Positions 17,801 through 26,009 of a DNA stretch of 64,000 bases are shown one piece after another. Source of the DNA: a virus. Within the stretch, counting starts at the first letter, position 1; every line of letters begins with the position of its first letter. The notes beneath the pieces are model-generated. The model saw only the letters and a list, made by a program, of their open reading frames with translations. It had not been told where the DNA came from and searched no databases. The DNA is taken from the IMG/VR virus record IMGVR_UViG_3300035660_000002, positions 1 to 64,000 of that record; one strand, 5' to 3'. Both the position numbers and the translations under genes were made by a program.

Positions 17801-17980
17801 CTCTATGTTCGGGTCCTCAAGGTTCGGCACCACTCCTTCGGCGACCTTGCGGGCCTCCTCCAGGAGATGCAGTTCGTTTGACTGTTTCACAGCTGGCGGC
17901 CGGTTTGTTGATTCATTCAGAGCTTCGCTCTGCTTTAGTATACCCAGATTCTTTTCAATGTCTCCGAATAGCAATGGCAT
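14852..17980 (-). CDS. very large, zinc-ribbon-rich probable head-core protein (1042 aa)
   Basis: Start at ATG 17980 (MPLLFGDIEKNLGIL), preceded by AGGAGGAACATT. Highly charged and Ala/Pro/Glu-rich throughout. Three or more CxxC pairs near residues 485-560 (CRYCGK, CAACEKKY, CKCCGAK, CPKCGK) form zinc ribbons. A coiled-coil stretch near residues 700-765 is encoded by markedly AT-rich DNA, unlike its surroundings. The C-terminus carries GKVPANPAGEVDDGMI, shared with the gene at 12440-13738. No enzymatic domain is recognised; size and context suit an internal head protein. Confidence 0.65.
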   Translation of the reverse strand: MPLLFGDIEKNLGILKQSEALNESTNRPPAVKQSNELHLLEEARKVAEGVVPNLEDPNIENVIKKLYEISDKEEEKEIQGKVYFGSSGDELYYAIIDKGETGTAGPAGAEAGPSPAEGASTSIKSIKLYGISDEEVKNVENTEGIPDADFIYQIVQDMQIDSISFKLLEDLGLFKVEGKKEIPPELAGEPEGQSPEHEMETGEVGEPAREPGAAEAPRMESVKEAGQDVKMFEKDPAAAAPAAPVKEMPKVMIADKEYYVDNQKQQVVSVDNAEDTITFDDLDQETLDQVIELLMTEKATEASLVIGFDPAQKAKNEAKETKKDKVAAAERTKHAMSFLRKIHKATEASALETVMDALEKAATKGDIDDKQETRLKDAWKRRKEALASDPKAPETEPTKEEEKDVEASEAKVEEAIPQPKVGDGVERRDTSKVNGNITKIIDNDTVEVDWGQNEKTQEKIKDLALVSRNEGKDIVKCRYCGKPSEDKSGVCAACEKKYNESKVDEAGIAKLWCKCCGAKLSAAEAKEGGKCFPCQKGNCPKCGKANEAAELSDEDKKKGFAIVKATGKAMKDQQQVVTTWMKELEDGKEYEFLVRNTPFGRFWLDVMRESKEETPASKEDAKGRETPVGDIAKTRQEKEDAYQREITKLLKDFHEEKINQIEYDQKCEELKKEHEAEQVGAEEIKNPKEVDSREKKGEIENEVMSESERKRIGGTVASLQTQFSKAKEDYKRASTESNKDMQQDAQDRMDSLSKKIKMYQHRMEQPNIDEGEGKWKLLQIEDSELQKALQHQTELEAMGLHDNELIRELQAEIERRKGKKESVSEGGDDEDFAFVLKIGGKESDLLTSMQDVADKLEDAGKKAGDADVELWWANDQAEHVRDLDKAEVAQINALIGKGVRETVTEADIAEELKAVEADEGCGGMSKKEKKWHAIGKAMKKKKKAHEAVLKEWKGKLRTSYDNDIEDFKNYDESYGIAKRLGFASVEAAWEANPTIHVGTNLDDLYVIKDAAAEGKVPANPAGEVDDGMIKDLLEKHGLKEKR

Positions 17981-17993
17981 AATGTTCCTCCTG

Positions 17994-18347
17994 TTATCGA
18001 ATACCTTGTAATAGTTTCTCGAGAGTCCCTTTCGCCTCGTTTTCCGCATCCTTCTTAAAGTCATCTATTACTTTCGCTGTCTCCTCGCATATGCCTATAG
18101 ATGGCGCCGCAGCGGACTTGGCAAATGCCTCTGTCAGCTCGTCCGCATTCTCCTTTATCTTCTCACTTATGACTTTCCCTGTTTCAACCGGCGGCGCTCC
18201 TTGCAAGTCCTCTACCGCCATGTCCACGAATGTGGCGATGGATGGACTCTCTTCCCGGGCTTTCTCATGCAGTGCCCTCATGTCCGGGGCTTTACTCCCC
18301 AGGAGATCCCCTAGCGCTGCCGCTACGAATTCATTTGTCGCTGGCAT
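17994..18347 (-). CDS. small probable core protein (117 aa)
   Basis: Start at ATG 18347 after AAGGGG. Mostly helical, Ala/Glu-rich, with no cysteine apart from one ICEE segment. It ends LEKLLQGIR, resembling the last residues of the protease/scaffold fusion (RLVAGIR) and of the repeat protein (RMIGKVR). This shared C-terminal motif and the context suggest a scaffold component. Function not proven. Confidence 0.6.
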   Translation of the reverse strand: MPATNEFVAAALGDLLGSKAPDMRALHEKAREESPSIATFVDMAVEDLQGAPPVETGKVISEKIKENADELTEAFAKSAAAPSIGICEETAKVIDDFKKDAENEAKGTLEKLLQGIR

Positions 18348-18348
18348 A

Positions 18349-18765
18349 TTAAAACCCCTTATCTTTCGGTTGCTTCCACCAATCATCACCCTTCGACCAT
18401 GGCCCGTCTCTCTCTATGTCCATGCCCTCATCTATCATGCCATGCTCTCTGGCGTATGCTTCCATCCTCTCTCCGAGCTCTACGAAGTCCTTCGCCTTAA
18501 AGAACCTGAACGCCTTCAGGAACATCCAAAATCCATGTACAGCCCCAAGCTCATATCCCGGGTACATGCTTTCGTTGGTATTCCTGTCTTTCTTAGCCGC
18601 ATCGAGGAACTCATCGATGCCCCAGTTCCTGCGGCTTTCCATCCACTTCGGTAGGTCGTTCACGTCAAAAGTATCTTTGTTAACGTAGAGATATGCCATC
18701 CCACCACCGCACCCTACGCCGGTCGCATACCATCTCGCGCTTATAACAACCATTGGCCCACTCAT
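18349..18765 (-). CDS. hypothetical protein (138 aa)
   Basis: ATG at 18765 overlaps the stop of the upstream gene (ATGA). Begins MSGPMVVISARWYATG, with a Gly-rich turn and aromatic, globular sequence (ELGAVHGFWMFLKAFRFF). It ends with Trp/Lys/Asp-rich residues. No family recognised. Probably expressed together with the portal. Confidence 0.6.
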   Translation of the reverse strand: MSGPMVVISARWYATGVGCGGGMAYLYVNKDTFDVNDLPKWMESRRNWGIDEFLDAAKKDRNTNESMYPGYELGAVHGFWMFLKAFRFFKAKDFVELGERMEAYAREHGMIDEGMDIERDGPWSKGDDWWKQPKDKGF

Positions 18766-19157
18766 ATCATTTGCCTGTTTATGCTCGCCAGCACATCCTC
18801 GAGGAGGCACTTGTATTCCTTGTGCCCTTTCTCAAGCTCGATGCATAGATGCGTGCCGAGACTAAACAGTCCCTTCAACCCTTTGTACAAGTTATGGCAC
18901 TTGCCCTCTGTCAGCTTCTTCAGCGTGTCATGCACTGACTTGCCCTTCAGATGCTCGAAGAGTTTATTGAGGAGAGCATCCTTGCCTTCCAATGTTTCCA
19001 GTAGCGTCATCGCCTCGCTATTCTTCTTGTCGAGTATCAGGAACTCTGCCTCCCGGACAATGCCAAACTTATCCGTGTCTTTATACATAGAATACATCTC
19101 ATGGTATTTCTCCATGAGATTATCGCTTGGTATGGTCTTTATCTCACTTGTTTCCAT
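18762..19157 (-). CDS. helical hypothetical protein (131 aa)
   Basis: The ATG lies inside the last codons of the portal gene (ATGGAAACAAGTGA), so translation is probably coupled. All-helical, charged protein (MEKYHEMYSMYKDTDK, AMTLLETLEGKDALLNKL). It has a Cys/His pair of unclear meaning. Position directly after the portal suggests a head-assembly accessory protein. Confidence 0.6.
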   Translation of the reverse strand: METSEIKTIPSDNLMEKYHEMYSMYKDTDKFGIVREAEFLILDKKNSEAMTLLETLEGKDALLNKLFEHLKGKSVHDTLKKLTEGKCHNLYKGLKGLFSLGTHLCIELEKGHKEYKCLLEDVLASINRQMI

Positions 19158-21651
19158 TGCCTGTCCCATTCCTCTTTTCACTCTTGCTGAAGTCAAAGTT
19201 TATCTTCCTCGGCTGCCATATCGCAGACTCTTTCTTGAGCGTCATGTCAGCCTCATCGATCCTGAATATCGAGGCTCGCTTCGAGTCTGTGATCCTATGC
19301 TTCAACGATAGCTCCTCAGCAGTTAGCTCGCTATCGTTCTTTGATATGAGTATCTTAAGAGATTCATCCAATTCTTTCCTGATGTTTTCCTCGGCCGTCA
19401 CATCCGGCAGGTATGACATGCAATCAGACGACAGCATAAACTCCCTTATCTTCTGTACGTTCTTTACATCCTTCTTTGCATCGCCTATCGTACCCAGACC
19501 TGCCACGCCTGCGGCCGCGAGCTTTGTCCTGAGTTTCTGGAAGTCGAGGTCGTTCAGCTTGAGGATGCGCCTGTTGCAGTAGTCAAGGAGTTCCATCTTG
19601 TCGATGTCCGGCACTGCCTTCGTGTAGACATCCATCAGTTTCTCCACGACATCCATACCGCTTGATAGTGCATTCTTCAGCTCCTCTTCCTCGGCACTTG
19701 ATATGTCGGCAAAGTTAACCTCAAACCTGGATGGATCCGGGTTCAGCTTCCGATAGGCCAGATGTATCTGACAAAGCCTCTTTATGCCCTGTCTTGTTCC
19801 TGATTGCAGCCTCTCTGCGCTCTTCGCAAAGTTTATGCTTATACGGTTGGCGGCACCTTCCCCAATCGAACCGGGCAGATCGTCAGTTATTCCCAGCATA
19901 CTCTTGCTCGTTCTCAGAGCACCCAATAGCTGATTCGTCAATAGATCTATGTCCACGATCGCCTTTATGTCCGGCTCTCCCCCCATCTTCTCCATCATCA
20001 CGTCCACATCTTCCGACACTGGCACGAATAGATCTTCTGCCTGCGCCAGTATCGGTTGAAACTTGTCCCTCCACTCTTTCTGTGAGTCGCTTGTGTTCAA
20101 TCCTGCGTTCAGATTACGCTTCAGATATTCAGCATATTCCATTACGAGTTCCGCTGCCGATTCCATGTTTCCGCCTGCCACCTTGATCTTAAATAGGTAC
20201 CAGAGCACACCTCTTGTCATACGCGACATCAGGAGGCTATCCTCTGCCAGCTTCAGCCTTTTGTAGACCGGTATGGCCGGCACGAGAAGACTTACCCCGT
20301 ATTTCGTGGTGATCCTAAACTTCCTGTCCCCCATCCTCTCACGTTCCAGGGAGAACATCTTGCCTGGTTCACCGAATATACCCAGCGCCGTGTTCAGCAC
20401 CTTCTTCGTGACTCCGAAGATCCGAAAGTGCACGTACTTCCAGCTCGCTTCGAGGTCTGCTGTGTACTGCGACCTTTCCACGTATAGTCCGGTCCTGACA
20501 AACCCTTCCAACCTGCCGTTTATGTCTATGCGCTCCATGTCAGCCGGATGTATGTTGTCATCTGTGTATGCCACACCTATGCCGTCCCTGCCTATTGCCT
20601 CTATAAAAAAATCGCCGAACATACCTAACTGTCCGGCCCAATCCCTTGCCTTCTCTTCTATCGCTATCTCATCCAGAAACTGATTTAGCGTATTCTCAAG
20701 CTTCTTATCCTCTGATGATACCCATATGCTCCTATTAGTTACATGACTTGTCCCCAGTATCGCGTCTGTATATAGATCCAACGCCCCTGAGACGTATGGA
20801 TGACTTGCGCAGAGTTCGCAATTATGTACAAACACCCCCGCCGATAGTGCAAAGTTATGGAATGGTTCTACCTGAAGATCGTACACATCTTCTACTGCAC
20901 CCGTCATCTCTACTCGCACTACTTTATGATTCTTGTATCCGGCTACGTGCTTCGTGTCGTATATATTCTCTGCTTCTTCCCTGCTTATATTTCTGTGCTT
21001 CATCAAAGTTGTAGTAGCGTACTGTCGAACTACTTCGACAGGCCTTTTTCTGCCTGTCAGTTTTTCACTAGCCGTTTTCAGTCCCGCACTTGCTCCCGCC
21101 TTTTTTCTGTACAGAGGCATGAGGCTGTCCCTCGCCTGTAAATCCTTTGCTGCCTTGTAACTACCATCCCTCATCATAAACGGATGTTCTGGTGTGCATC
21201 TGATTTCCTCTCCATTATCCAACATCACCTTCATAATCTGTCTTTGCTCTGGCTGTTTCCACACCTTCTCTATCTTGCATCTTCGCACCTTCTGCCCGGC
21301 CATGTCTATTGAGTAGACATAATTCACCTTGCCTGCCGCATGCTCTTCCATTAGTGTCTTGAAGTCTACATCTCTGCCATCAAGCAACGCTATCTTAGTA
21401 TCACCTGTGAAGCATTCTCTGTAGAACGTTCTGCGATAATAGCTTGTGGCGAGGGCCTCTTGCAAGAGCTTTGCCAGCCTTGCCTCTGTAAATACTGATC
21501 CTGTCCTTAGGAGTCTCCTGTGATATTCTATCTTCTTTGCGGGATCTGCGAGGTCTTGAGCTGTCTGTGCGGGAATTTCGAGGGGAGTTCTGCCTGTGCG
21601 TCTTTTAAGGTATCTTGATATAAAACCGGGTTGTTTCTGCGGCTCCGCCAT
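19144..21651 (-). CDS. portal protein, intein-interrupted (835 aa; 637 after splicing)
   Basis: Start at ATG 21651 (MAEPQKQPGFISRYLK) with GAGGA upstream, in preference to an upstream GTG. After removal of the 198-aa intein the protein shows portal-like order: basic N-terminus, a helical crown/wing region (LELCASH-type start, DLYTDAILG), VPAIPVYKRLKLAEDSLL, a MTRGVLWYLFKIKV segment and a long helical stem with C-terminal clip. The place between terminase and protease is that of gp20. It forms the dodecameric DNA gate of the head. Confidence 0.8.
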   Translation of the reverse strand: MAEPQKQPGFISRYLKRRTGRTPLEIPAQTAQDLADPAKKIEYHRRLLRTGSVFTEARLAKLLQEALATSYYRRTFYRECFTGDTKIALLDGRDVDFKTLMEEHAAGKVNYVYSIDMAGQKVRRCKIEKVWKQPEQRQIMKVMLDNGEEIRCTPEHPFMMRDGSYKAAKDLQARDSLMPLYRKKAGASAGLKTASEKLTGRKRPVEVVRQYATTTLMKHRNISREEAENIYDTKHVAGYKNHKVVRVEMTGAVEDVYDLQVEPFHNFALSAGVFVHNCELCASHPYVSGALDLYTDAILGTSHVTNRSIWVSSEDKKLENTLNQFLDEIAIEEKARDWAGQLGMFGDFFIEAIGRDGIGVAYTDDNIHPADMERIDINGRLEGFVRTGLYVERSQYTADLEASWKYVHFRIFGVTKKVLNTALGIFGEPGKMFSLERERMGDRKFRITTKYGVSLLVPAIPVYKRLKLAEDSLLMSRMTRGVLWYLFKIKVAGGNMESAAELVMEYAEYLKRNLNAGLNTSDSQKEWRDKFQPILAQAEDLFVPVSEDVDVMMEKMGGEPDIKAIVDIDLLTNQLLGALRTSKSMLGITDDLPGSIGEGAANRISINFAKSAERLQSGTRQGIKRLCQIHLAYRKLNPDPSRFEVNFADISSAEEEELKNALSSGMDVVEKLMDVYTKAVPDIDKMELLDYCNRRILKLNDLDFQKLRTKLAAAGVAGLGTIGDAKKDVKNVQKIREFMLSSDCMSYLPDVTAEENIRKELDESLKILISKNDSELTAEELSLKHRITDSKRASIFRIDEADMTLKKESAIWQPRKINFDFSKSEKRNGTGNGNK
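20821..21414 (-). mobile_element. mini-intein in portal (198 aa)
   Basis: Begins Cys in CFTGDTKIALLDGRD, has block B TPEHPFMMRDGSYKAA, and ends SAGVFVHN before Cys+1. At 198 aa there is room only for the splicing (Hint) fold; I see no HNH or LAGLIDADG motif. The first and last blocks resemble the intein at 5222-6328, so the two are probably related and this one has lost its endonuclease. Splicing must work for the portal to be made. Confidence 0.92.
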
Positions 21652-21854
21652 TCTTTTCCTCACAGAAGTGCTGTAAGTTCAAAAATTGGTGCTTTAAATG
21701 CCCTTTTAATTTCCAACCGCTTCGACTTCCCGCACCAACGTCTTAGTTTACTATATAAATATATGTATATCCCTTAAAAGGACATATCTATTTTCACTTT
21801 ATGTATCCGATTCGGTTAATTAGCTTCATTGCTAATTAAGCGCTTTGACAGGTC
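21652..21854 (-). promoter_or_regulatory. AT-rich gap between sigma and portal genes with hairpins
   Basis: About 200 bases without a gene. A 9-bp hairpin (21816-21839, TTAATTAGC/GCTAATTAA) follows the sigma-factor gene and may end its transcript, though no U-tract follows. Next to it are the short palindromes CCGATTCGG and CCTTTTAAGG. The centre (about 21745-21775) is very AT-rich and is the likeliest place for a promoter reading into the portal gene. I cannot fix a -10 or -35 box. Confidence 0.45.
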
Positions 21855-22484
21855 TTACTGGCTGGCGAACTTCTTCCGGAGTTGCTTCTCTGTCCTGACT
21901 ACCACATGTATGATCCATGTCTTACTCTTTCTTGCCTTCTCCGCTATCTCTTTGTATGTCATGTCCATCTCATACCTCATCACGAACATGTCCCAGTGCT
22001 CTCTCTTGAGCTTACCCTGCTTTATCATGCCCTCCACCACCTGCGCTACAATGAACCTCTTTATGATCCACTCCTTCTGTACCCGGGCTGTCTCGCAGCT
22101 TTGCTTGTAGTCCTCAAATAGTGCCGCGCTTATTCCACAGGGGACATATCTACGTTGCTCCCTTATCACTACCTTTATTCCATTCCTGATATATCCCTGC
22201 AGGTATCTGGGAAAGTAGTGTAGACTGCCTTTCTTGAAATCAAACTTGAGGAGCGCATCGTACAGCGCTATGACGGCTATCTGGTATAAGTCCTGATTCT
22301 CTACCTCTTCCAGCTCCTTGTATCGCTTCCGCTCCTGCCAGATCATCTTCATCATGAGCTTGTTCACCCTCGCCAGCACCTTGTGCCAGTACCACGGCTC
22401 CCGGGTGCGCTGGAACTCTCTCATGAAGTATTCGAGGTTCTCCGGAAATACTGTCTCCCCCGATGACGGCTTGATCTTTGTCAT
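21855..22484 (-). CDS. phage sigma-70-like factor (209 aa)
   Basis: Residues about 60-115 match sigma region 2: DLYQIAVIALYDALLKFD, followed by KGSLHYFPRYLQGYIRNGI. Residues about 165-205 form a region-4 helix-turn-helix (REHWDMFVMRYEMDMTYKEIA...). Regions 1 and 3 are missing, as in T4 gp55-type late factors. It overlaps the terminase stop by 4 bases (ATGA). It probably directs the host RNA polymerase to this phage's late promoters, including those of the head genes just downstream. Confidence 0.8.
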   Translation of the reverse strand: MTKIKPSSGETVFPENLEYFMREFQRTREPWYWHKVLARVNKLMMKMIWQERKRYKELEEVENQDLYQIAVIALYDALLKFDFKKGSLHYFPRYLQGYIRNGIKVVIREQRRYVPCGISAALFEDYKQSCETARVQKEWIIKRFIVAQVVEGMIKQGKLKREHWDMFVMRYEMDMTYKEIAEKARKSKTWIIHVVVRTEKQLRKKFASQ

Positions 22485-25400
22485 ATTATTCCTTTACCTC
22501 GCATCCGGCTGCCTCGCAGCTTCCTCAAAGCCTCTGCCATCTTGATGTTGTTATCCTTCGACATGTTCTTGCCTTCCAGCAACACTCCAGCCCCCATTTC
22601 CTTCTTCGACTTGTCCGCTATGAACCAGTCCTCCGGTAGGCCTGCTGGCGCCTTTGATGTGCTTCTAAGCGTCCTTAGAGTATCTATGTGCTTCTGTATA
22701 TCTACCGGTCCTCTCGCGTTTATCATGGCCGAGTATACCGATCCCGCGACCGCATCCGCTACGTCCTTCGATCCCATCACTACCACGTCTCTGTACTCTC
22801 CTCCGGGCAAGCGCTCCATATCCTTTACCTTCTCCGGATGATCCACCTTGTTGCGCTTCTTGTCATATTCCAGGTTCTTGAGCTCGAACATCAGCCACTT
22901 ATGCGGATGACATATCCATCTCTTATCATATAGCAGGTTCCTAAAGTCCAGGTATGGCTTCGGGTCTTTGTCCATCGAGAGCGATCCGGCCGTTATCTTC
23001 GCCTTCTCTAGTATCTGGATCGTCACCTCCGACGCCAGCCTCAAGTCGAATGTCACCACTTGTATATTAAGACCGGCCGCTCTCAAGTCCAGGATAAACT
23101 TGTGGACGGCCGTCATGGGAATCCTGTCGCCTTCCCTCGCCTTCAGTCTCAATATGAAGTCTGTCTCTATGATAGGAAACTTTTGCCTCTTGAATGTGCC
23201 TTCCTCTTCCTCCACATCAAGCTCCACCCAATCCGCCACGCCGCTGCACGCCAGCCCCAACGCGTCCTCCGTGAACGCTATATCCACATGTATCGCTCTC
23301 GGAGTCCGTATGTTGTTCCGTATCTTGGTTATGTCCAAATGATGTATGAGTCTCTCCTCATCTTTAAGGCCGACCTCTATCGTCTCCGCGTCTATAGGAT
23401 CCTCTTTGGTATCATCAAAACAATCCTTTATAAACCTCTCTGTCGGTATAAGCTTTCCGGCCCGTAGCCCCTTTACGGAGATGCCGCCTATATCTCGCAA
23501 TGCTCCCGCCGCGTCCTGCTCAAACTCGAAACGATGCTCTATCGGCACCTCAACCATCCTGAACCCTTCTTTGAGATGCCTGTCGTATTCTTCCTTATCT
23601 ACTATCTTTGGAGGATTGTATTGATCGCCAACCGATACAAAGAACTTCTCCCCCGAATAGTTGCTCTTCGGAAATATTTCCCATTGCGATTTTTCAAATA
23701 CCACCACCTTCTTCGAGTGCTTCATCTCCTCCACAAATATCTCGAGGAACGACAGCTCGTCCTGTTTCGATGCCACAAGAAAAAGCCGGCCCAAGCTCTC
23801 GCTGTTTACCACGAACCTGGATTCAAACCTTCGCACAGTGGCCTCATATGCCTGCAAAACTCTCTTGCGTTGCCCTTCAGATTCGTTAGGAGAGTCTACC
23901 TCATCCATTACCCCGGCCACTATGTTGCCTCCAATTGTCCCGAACCCACGAGCATATGGCGACGCTAGCACCCATGTGTACAAAGGCAGATCCATGATCC
24001 TGTTGTCCTGCCCTCCATGAATATGTCCACGTTCCCGAAACCATGGCGATTTTATCAGCGCATTCTGCATGTAAGAAAATCCTTTTGAAACACTCAAACT
24101 TTTCGTGAGATTAAAAAAGGATACCTCGAGCTTTCCGGTATCCATCTTGCTAAACAACTGCCACGGGTCCGCCAAACATCCTATGTGATACAGAATATAT
24201 GGCATGCACAGTCCGCACACTACCATAGTGTTATGGCAAACCGTAAAATCTTTCATGAGGTACAATTCATCGCCATCTAACATAAATCCGTAATAGTCCT
24301 CCGCCGGAAGTTCTCTCAAAGCAAACCCTGTAACTAAAACATTTTTTTTCTGACGCCGTTTTGAGCATTTCTTTCTATCTAATCTAATCGGTATCTGATC
24401 CAGATCTCCTGATATACTTACACGAAAGCTCTTAAAAAACTTGCCCAGACACTTAGTGGTTCTTTCTTTCATATACGCTGCAAACCCCAGAGACCTGCAT
24501 AAAAAGAGGACATCCTCACATAATTTTTTGTTTTTATTAGAAAACTCCAAGCAATTACTGGCGTATAATCCGTCCGTATCGATGAGCCCTGCAAGAATCT
24601 GAAGGCGTACTTCTCTGGAATTTACTTTATAAATCTCAGGGACATGCTTGTTGTACATAAGGTTAAGCTTTTGAAACTTTTCCAACAAAGCATTTTTAAC
24701 CTTTCTTTTTCCTGTTATGTAATAAGTACTACATTTTTTACTATGCCCTCCGTTCTGCGCGATACGAACAAACAGTCCCGCCTTTTCAGCCTCTTGGTAA
24801 ACAACTTCACGAATTTCATCATCTATTGTTGAAATAGCTACATAGTCATAGCAACCGTCCCCCAGCCATACTCCCAAGAAGTAGGGGTCTATAGGCACTT
24901 TTTTATAAGAAAATTCAACCCCGGTACGCCACAACTTAAAAATTCCCTTGAAACTTTTGGAAAGTTTCAAGTATTCTGCGATAGACATATTTACTATCTG
25001 ACCGTCCTTGCCACAAACCTTTCCACCATCCTTCCGTTTTTTGTGCATGAGGCCACGATTAGTTCTTTTAAGAGACAATATGTGATCCTTATTTACAACA
25101 AAGGGTTCTCCTTTTGTAGGACGCACTTCGTACATTATATCTCGTCCACGTGCAAGACGTCGAATACAACGAGATCTGCTGTCCACACCCATCACTAAAT
25201 CCCCTACACGCAAATCTTCCACACGGCAAAGACTTCCGTCATGCATCAATATTTCAGTACCTTTTCGATGACACTTCCCGATCCCTATGCTGCCTGTAAG
25301 CACCACCAAATATTTTGAATCGTCGCTGAATATGCGTTCAATCGGCTTGTGCCATCCCGGGTATACCGCCGACAAGTTCTTTGTGTATGCCCCAAGATAG

Positions 25401-25534
25401 TAGTCGTCTTTCAGAAACTGCATCACATCCACAGGCTTCTCTCTGTATACAAGACTCTGCAGATGATCATAGTACCCCCGCATGTCTGTTTTCTTTCCTG
25501 TTATCTTCTCTTCCGATTTCTTAGCTTGTCCCAT
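22481..25534 (-). CDS. terminase large subunit, intein-interrupted (1017 aa; 669 after splicing)
   Basis: The ATPase P-loop is rebuilt only by splicing: GSIGIGK (residues 81-87), then the intein, then TMVVCG. Walker B follows as IVAGVMDEVD. The C-terminal nuclease has the usual acidic positions: Asp in IHVDIAFTEDALGLA and in DVADAVAGSVYSA. It packages DNA through the portal and cuts concatemers. It is followed by the sigma gene and preceded by a GroES-like gene. The intein sits at the catalytic Lys/Thr, so unspliced protein must be inactive. Confidence 0.92.
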   Translation of the reverse strand: MGQAKKSEEKITGKKTDMRGYYDHLQSLVYREKPVDVMQFLKDDYYLGAYTKNLSAVYPGWHKPIERIFSDDSKYLVVLTGSIGIGKCHRKGTEILMHDGSLCRVEDLRVGDLVMGVDSRSRCIRRLARGRDIMYEVRPTKGEPFVVNKDHILSLKRTNRGLMHKKRKDGGKVCGKDGQIVNMSIAEYLKLSKSFKGIFKLWRTGVEFSYKKVPIDPYFLGVWLGDGCYDYVAISTIDDEIREVVYQEAEKAGLFVRIAQNGGHSKKCSTYYITGKRKVKNALLEKFQKLNLMYNKHVPEIYKVNSREVRLQILAGLIDTDGLYASNCLEFSNKNKKLCEDVLFLCRSLGFAAYMKERTTKCLGKFFKSFRVSISGDLDQIPIRLDRKKCSKRRQKKNVLVTGFALRELPAEDYYGFMLDGDELYLMKDFTVCHNTMVVCGLCMPYILYHIGCLADPWQLFSKMDTGKLEVSFFNLTKSLSVSKGFSYMQNALIKSPWFRERGHIHGGQDNRIMDLPLYTWVLASPYARGFGTIGGNIVAGVMDEVDSPNESEGQRKRVLQAYEATVRRFESRFVVNSESLGRLFLVASKQDELSFLEIFVEEMKHSKKVVVFEKSQWEIFPKSNYSGEKFFVSVGDQYNPPKIVDKEEYDRHLKEGFRMVEVPIEHRFEFEQDAAGALRDIGGISVKGLRAGKLIPTERFIKDCFDDTKEDPIDAETIEVGLKDEERLIHHLDITKIRNNIRTPRAIHVDIAFTEDALGLACSGVADWVELDVEEEEGTFKRQKFPIIETDFILRLKAREGDRIPMTAVHKFILDLRAAGLNIQVVTFDLRLASEVTIQILEKAKITAGSLSMDKDPKPYLDFRNLLYDKRWICHPHKWLMFELKNLEYDKKRNKVDHPEKVKDMERLPGGEYRDVVVMGSKDVADAVAGSVYSAMINARGPVDIQKHIDTLRTLRSTSKAPAGLPEDWFIADKSKKEMGAGVLLEGKNMSKDNNIKMAEALRKLRGSRMRGKGII
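24230..25273 (-). mobile_element. LAGLIDADG intein in the terminase P-loop (348 aa)
   Basis: Begins Cys in CHRKGTEILMHDG, ends TVCHN before Thr+1. Hint blocks A and B (VNKDHILSLKR) are present. Two LAGLIDADG motifs, FLGVWLGDG and LAGLIDTDG, show a dodecapeptide homing endonuclease. The DNA is distinctly AT-rich relative to the terminase. Insertion directly between Lys and Thr of the Walker A motif is a classic homing target because that site is conserved. Confidence 0.95.
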
Positions 25535-26009
25535 CGAGCAGTCCCCATACGTCCAGCACGCCGCAGAATACTACCATATGATCCTCACCGTCCATTCCCC
25601 GCGCCTTCATACGCCACGGTATGCGTCTATTGTAAAAGACATGGTCGCCTGTCTCAAGCACTCCTTTTGTGCTTATGAATCTCTTCCTGTCCTTATCTAT
25701 CGATCCTTCCCCCACCGATAGCACGATCGCATCCGGCGCTTTGAACTTTTCCTGAGTGCTCCCGCCGACAAACTCTTCCTTTGGAAGGTATATGAGCCCC
25801 ACCTTCTCTGGTAGTGGTCTGGGATATAAAAATACCACATCCCTCACCGCCTGGAACGGAAACCTGATTGCACCACACATATCACAATAAAAGGGCAGCG
25901 GTATCGCTGCCTTGGCCGCTACAAGCTTTTCATTCACCGGCTCGTAGCTGTTTGTCCCTTCTCCACTACTATATACCTTAACCTCTATCCCACATTTAGG
26001 ACACTTCAT
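25521..26009 (-). CDS. GroES-like protein with N-terminal zinc ribbon (162 aa)
   Basis: Start at ATG 26009 (MKCPKCGIEV), 8 nt after AAGGA. CPKC at 3-6 and CDMC near 42 make a zinc ribbon. The remainder follows the GroES/Cpn10 fold order: a first strand with RDVVFLYPRPLPEKV, a mobile-loop region (IYLPKEEFVGG), AIVLSVGEG, then GDHVFYNRR and the final strand VVFCGVLD. A second, standard GroES lies at 46254-46553. It may act as a co-chaperonin for capsid folding like T4 gp31. The zinc part is unusual. Confidence 0.65.
   Translation of the reverse strand: MKCPKCGIEVKVYSSGEGTNSYEPVNEKLVAAKAAIPLPFYCDMCGAIRFPFQAVRDVVFLYPRPLPEKVGLIYLPKEEFVGGSTQEKFKAPDAIVLSVGEGSIDKDRKRFISTKGVLETGDHVFYNRRIPWRMKARGMDGEDHMVVFCGVLDVWGLLDGTS

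Noticed and set aside
21745-21765. Plus-strand TATAAATA (T4 late promoter consensus)
   Set aside because: It points rightwards, where no plus-strand gene exists; the gap is simply AT-rich.
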